DNA of 17,043 nt from Bacteroidales bacterium UBA5206 (GTDB taxonomy: Bacteria; Bacteroidota; Bacteroidia; Bacteroidales; Tenuifilaceae): contig DHVO01000192.1 in assembly GCA_002412705.1 (NCBI GenBank), positions 1 to 17,043 on the forward strand, given 5' to 3'. Every line of letters starts with the position of its first letter. Position 1 is the stretch's first letter. Shown in pieces: positions 13,614-17,043 of the stretch. The notes below the pieces were generated by a model. That model was given only the letters and a program-made list of their open reading frames with translations. It was not told where the DNA came from and ran no database searches. A program made the position numbers and the translations under genes.

Positions 13614-16600
13614 TTTTCTTTACCTCCATTTGTGCTTTTAAATGTTCAATAAACTCTTGAAATTGGTTTAGAGCGATCATTAGTTGCTCAATGTCAAAAG
13701 AATCAGCAAAAACTGCTATGTCGTTACCTAGTTTTACTAGATAGCTTTGCTCTGTTTGAGTGCCAACACGTTTAAGCTCATCACCAAACAGCTCAATCTG
13801 TTCAATTTGCTGGTTTTTAAGTGCTGTTTCGTAAACAGGGAATAGCTCTTGTTCCATAGCCATTAGAAGCTTTTGGAGCTCCTTGTGGCTTAATGTGTTT
13901 AGTGCGGTGGTATTTATTCCGTTGTTTTTCTTTGGTGGCGTTATGTTTAGCTTGGATTCAATGTACTTGTTAAGCGTATTCACTAGAGCCGAAACATCAA
14001 TGGGCTTTAGTAGGAAGTCGTTGAAAAGGGTAAGTGAGAATTGCTCCTTAAGCACTATTTTTGACGATGCCGAAATGGCAATTATTGGTGTTGTACCTAT
14101 CTCTCTTATTTGCCGTATTCTTTTGGTGGCTTCGTACCCATTCATAATGGGCATACGCAAATCCATTAGTATAACATTGGGTTTGTGCTCAATGGCCTTT
14201 TCAAGTGCAACTTTACCATTCTCGGCCTCTATGGTGGTTATCTCCGTTTTTTCGAACAGGTCTATAAGTAGCTTACGATTCTCTTCATTGTCGTCGGCAA
14301 TAAGAATGGTGGCAGGCTTAAATTGCACGTTTGTGATGTCGAAAGCTGTTTCGTCGTGCTTAACATCGTCGGCATTGGCAACTTGTATGTTGGGTAAAAC
14401 TATTTTGAAAGTACTACCCTTGCCAACCTCACTGGTTAGGGTTATGCTACCGCCCATGGCCTCAACCAGCTTCTTGCTAATGGTTAGCCCTAGTCCTGTA
14501 CCTCCATACTTCTTCTCAATTTGTCCCTCCTGCTGGCTAAATGCTTCGAATATTAGCTCCTGCTGCTCTTTGGGAATTCCTATGCCAGTATCCTCAATGG
14601 AGATAATAAGATCCAGCTGTTCTTTGGTGCAGTTGGTTTTATCAAGTGTAATAATAACGCTGCCCTTTTCGGTGAACTTAATGGCGTTACCTATTAGGTT
14701 GAAAAGGATTTGTCTAACCCTAGTCTCGTCAAGCATAAGGGCATGTGGAATAGATTTTTCTATCTCAATGTAAAGCGCAACGTTCTTTTCTGATGCTCGT
14801 TGGTTAAACATCAGCTCAATTTCCGATACCAGTTTGGTTATATCAATTGGCTCTTGCTGTATTATAACCTTGCCCGACTCTATTTTTGAGAGGTCCAGAA
14901 TATCGTTAATAATTTTGAGCAGATTTTTTCCGCTTGTTCTAATGGAGTTTACCTGCGAGTGTTGCTTTTTGTCCGTAACCGAGTTAAGTAGCAGCTCGGA
15001 GAAGCCAATAATGGCGTTCATTGGGGTTCTAATCTCGTGGCTCATGTTGGCAAGGAAAAGGCTTTTTGCAGTATTTGCCGATTCGGCTTTTTTCTTCGCC
15101 TCTTCAAGTTCCATTTGAATTCGCTTGATGTTGGTAACATCGAGCACCGAGCCCAGCACCAGTTCAACCCTACCATCGTCCACAATGGGTTTTGCCGACG
15201 ATATAACATGTGCGGTGGTTCCGTTTTGGCGCTTTATTCTTAGATCGATGCTAAATGGCTGTAGCTCGTTCTGTAAAAGGTCCAGCTTTTCTAAAAGGGT
15301 GATGCGATCCTCCTTAAATATGTAGTTAAGGTACTGACTAAACGTTGGGTTTCCCTGGCTGAGTTTTCGCCCATGAATTGCAAATGTTTCCTCGGACCAA
15401 ATGAGCGATTGGCTTTTGGGGTAGTACTCCCAGTTACCCATATTGCTCATTTTCTGGCTCTCGATTAGCTTTTGCTGACTAATGTAGAGCTCGCGCGTGC
15501 GCTCCTTAACCATGTCCTCAAGCTCTTCGCGGTAGCGGCGCAGTTCCTCCTCGTGTTTCTTACGTACGGTAATGTCGTTCTGTATCCCCACGTAGTGGGT
15601 AACAACTCCGCTCTCGTTGTAAACAGGGGCAATGTATAGCTCGTTCCAGAATAGCTTGCCGCTTTTTGTATAGTTGCGAAGCTCCACACGGCATTCTTTT
15701 CCTTTTTTTATGGCATTCCGAATGGTTTCAAGGCCAAGCTGATTGCGATCCTCTTTTTGGAGTATTCTGCAGTTCTTGCCAATAACCTCCTCTTGCTTGT
15801 ATTCGGTGGTTTTCTCAAAGGCCTCGTTTACTTTTATGAGCGGCATGTCGGGTTCGCGGGCATCTGCAATGGCCACACCATGAGTCGATTTGGCAAAGGC
15901 TCTATCAAGAATTCGTGCTGCTTCCTCTTGTTTTCTAATTTGGGTGACATCTCGGCCTTCCGCAATAAGAAGTATTACCCTATTCTGGCTATCTTTTATT
16001 GGCGTTATGGATAAATCGATGGTAACCTCAATTCCATCTATGCTTACTATATCAGCATCGTAACGTATAAATTTCCCGCTGCACGCTTTTTTTACCGCAT
16101 CCTTAATTAGGTTATAGGATTGCTCGTTTTTGCGCCAAACGTTGGAATCCCAAAATGGTTTGTCTTGTAAATCGAGTATTGTAGAGCCACTAAAGGTTAA
16201 CGCACCTTGGTTCACTTCAATAACGTTTCCATTACTATCAAGTATTCCAATAAAGGAGAACATGCTGTTAAATATGGCTCTAAAGCGGGTTTCGCTTTCG
16301 CGGAGAGCGTCTTCTACCTTCTTCCTATCGGTAATATCCTGAATAATGCCGTGTATTGTAATTGGCTCTCCTTTATCGTTCCTAATAACTTCGCCTCTAT
16401 CGCCCCATAGGGTTCTTATGAATCCATTGGGCCATTTTATTCTAAACTCGAGCGGTTGGGGTTTTATGTCGCTTTTGGCGGCGTTATTCCATTCTACAAG
16501 TGCCGATACATCGTCGGGGTGTATAGAGCTGGCAATGATATCACCAACCTTACCCACAAACGACTCCCTTTTGTATCCAAATACCTCATAAAGTTCGTCG

Positions 16601-17043
16601 GACCAAATTACAGTATCTGTCTTTACATCCCAAATCCAGTGACCTAGGTGTGCAATGGCTTGCGATTGCTTTAGGTTTTGTTCACTTTCCTTAATCGCTT
16701 TTTCCGCCTCTTTTTGTTGTGTAATATCCTGCAAGAGGCCAACCATAAGTTTGTCGCCAGTAAGTGTGTTCTCGGAAATAAAACCTTCATCTTTTATAAC
16801 GATGTAGTGCCCCTTTTTATGCCTAATTCTATACTCAAACTGGTACTTGGATTTTGATGATATTGCTACTTCCCGCTGTTTTAGGAACTCATCTCTGTCG
16901 TTTGGGTGAATAAGGTTAAGCGCATGAGAAAAGGAGTCAATGAGTTCACTTGTCTTGTAGCCTAGAACCACCTCTAAGCTGGTTGCCCACGTAATTTCGT
17001 CTGTAGAGAGATTCTCCTCGTAAGCAACTAGTTTTGATGCCGC
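13603..17043 (-). CDS. Multi-PAS/LOV hybrid histidine kinase, predicted blue-light sensor (5' end outside window)
   Basis: The frame is open to the right edge, so the N-terminus is missing; 1146 residues are visible. An internal GTG (16971) would cut the first PAS domain and is not the start. Numbering from the first visible codon: PAS (about 1-108), PAS (125-238), PAS (250-367), LOV (379-492), coiled coil (493-525), PAS (530-640), HisKA with His669 (MSHEIRTP), HATPase (773-890, with DTGIGIP and GGTGLGL), receiver (908-1028, phospho-acceptor Asp961 in LMDLRMP), and a helical C-terminal tail without an HPt-type histidine motif. The LOV domain has GKNCRILQ with Cys425, plus Arg426, Gln429, Asn457, Asn467 and Gln488. 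No membrane segment is visible, so this part is cytoplasmic. It is co-transcribed with the REC-kinase gene downstream. Other PAS domains probably sense or relay further signals. Confidence 0.95.
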   Translation of the reverse strand, partial: AASKLVAYEENLSTDEITWATSLEVVLGYKTSELIDSFSHALNLIHPNDRDEFLKQREVAISSKSKYQFEYRIRHKKGHYIVIKDEGFISENTLTGDKLMVGLLQDITQQKEAEKAIKESEQNLKQSQAIAHLGHWIWDVKTDTVIWSDELYEVFGYKRESFVGKVGDIIASSIHPDDVSALVEWNNAAKSDIKPQPLEFRIKWPNGFIRTLWGDRGEVIRNDKGEPITIHGIIQDITDRKKVEDALRESETRFRAIFNSMFSFIGILDSNGNVIEVNQGALTFSGSTILDLQDKPFWDSNVWRKNEQSYNLIKDAVKKACSGKFIRYDADIVSIDGIEVTIDLSITPIKDSQNRVILLIAEGRDVTQIRKQEEAARILDRAFAKSTHGVAIADAREPDMPLIKVNEAFEKTTEYKQEEVIGKNCRILQKEDRNQLGLETIRNAIKKGKECRVELRNYTKSGKLFWNELYIAPVYNESGVVTHYVGIQNDITVRKKHEEELRRYREELEDMVKERTRELYISQQKLIESQKMSNMGNWEYYPKSQSLIWSEETFAIHGRKLSQGNPTFSQYLNYIFKEDRITLLEKLDLLQNELQPFSIDLRIKRQNGTTAHVISSAKPIVDDGRVELVLGSVLDVTNIKRIQMELEEAKKKAESANTAKSLFLANMSHEIRTPMNAIIGFSELLLNSVTDKKQHSQVNSIRTSGKNLLKIINDILDLSKIESGKVIIQQEPIDITKLVSEIELMFNQRASEKNVALYIEIEKSIPHALMLDETRVRQILFNLIGNAIKFTEKGSVIITLDKTNCTKEQLDLIISIEDTGIGIPKEQQELIFEAFSQQEGQIEKKYGGTGLGLTISKKLVEAMGGSITLTSEVGKGSTFKIVLPNIQVANADDVKHDETAFDITNVQFKPATILIADDNEENRKLLIDLFEKTEITTIEAENGKVALEKAIEHKPNVILMDLRMPIMNGYEATKRIRQIREIGTTPIIAISASSKIVLKEQFSLTLFNDFLLKPIDVSALVNTLNKYIESKLNITPPKKNNGINTTALNTLSHKELQKLLMAMEQELFPVYETALKNQQIEQIELFGDELKRVGTQTEQSYLVKLGNDIAVFADSFDIEQLMIALNQFQEFIEHLKAQMEVKKNEN

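Noticed and set aside
13603..13950. C-terminal HPt domain in the large kinase
   Set aside because: The tail is helical and HPt-like in length, but I find no HxxKG-type phosphorylatable histidine motif.
13883..14773. A 296-codon open frame on the + strand antisense to the large kinase
   Set aside because: Its translation is Ser/Leu-rich without recognisable domains, and the opposite strand encodes conserved HisKA, HATPase and receiver motifs. It is a mirror artefact of codon usage.
16969..16971. GTG as start of the large sensor kinase
   Set aside because: The frame continues without a stop to the window edge and encodes the beginning of the first PAS domain (TDEITWATSLE).

Overview
The window looks like chromosomal DNA from a member of the Bacteroidota, most likely a Bacteroidales/Marinilabiliales-type organism. 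The grounds are: a gliding/type IX secretion lipoprotein of the GldJ type; no Shine-Dalgarno sequences; the Bacteroidota -7 promoter element TAnnTTTG in front of six transcription units; and Bacteroidota-style hybrid sensor kinases. The order and the exact genus are inference. There are no tRNA or rRNA genes, CRISPR arrays, transposases or prophage genes.

Left part (1-3822, + strand): the last 30 codons of an unidentified gene (possibly PorP/SprF-like), gldJ (lipoprotein with a formylglycine-generating-enzyme/SUMF1 fold), a strong terminator, murF (peptidoglycan precursor ligase) and ppa (family I inorganic pyrophosphatase). A 20-bp perfect hairpin at 3861-3906 closes this block and is shared with the converging block on the other strand.

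Middle part (3902-12139, - strand): a small Cro/C1-type regulator paired with a four-helix DUF2975 membrane protein (a YozG/YoaS-like pair); an AMP-forming acyl-CoA/acyl-ACP synthetase with its own promoter and terminator; a tightly packed four-gene operon mtaB > inositol-monophosphatase-family > LpxL/HtrB-like acyltransferase > family 2 glycosyltransferase; and a FemAB-family acyltransferase gene with its own terminator. The theme is envelope and lipid metabolism, with one tRNA-modification enzyme.

Between the FemAB gene and the next genes lies a 256-300 base intergenic stretch. It holds a good promoter for the FemAB gene and two adjacent hairpins resembling REP-type repeats, which would sit in the FemAB 5' leader.

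Right part (12438-17043, - strand): an operon of two sensor-kinase genes overlapping by 11 bases. The upstream gene runs off the window and encodes at least 1146 residues with PAS, PAS, PAS, LOV, PAS, HisKA, HATPase, receiver and a C-terminal helical tail. The LOV domain carries the photoactive cysteine motif and the FMN-binding Asn/Asn/Gln at the exact spacings of plant phototropin LOV2, so this is a predicted blue-light sensor. The downstream gene encodes a receiver followed by a histidine kinase. No DNA-binding output is visible, so the target of this predicted light-responsive phosphorelay lies elsewhere. This kinase pair is the most interesting part of the window.
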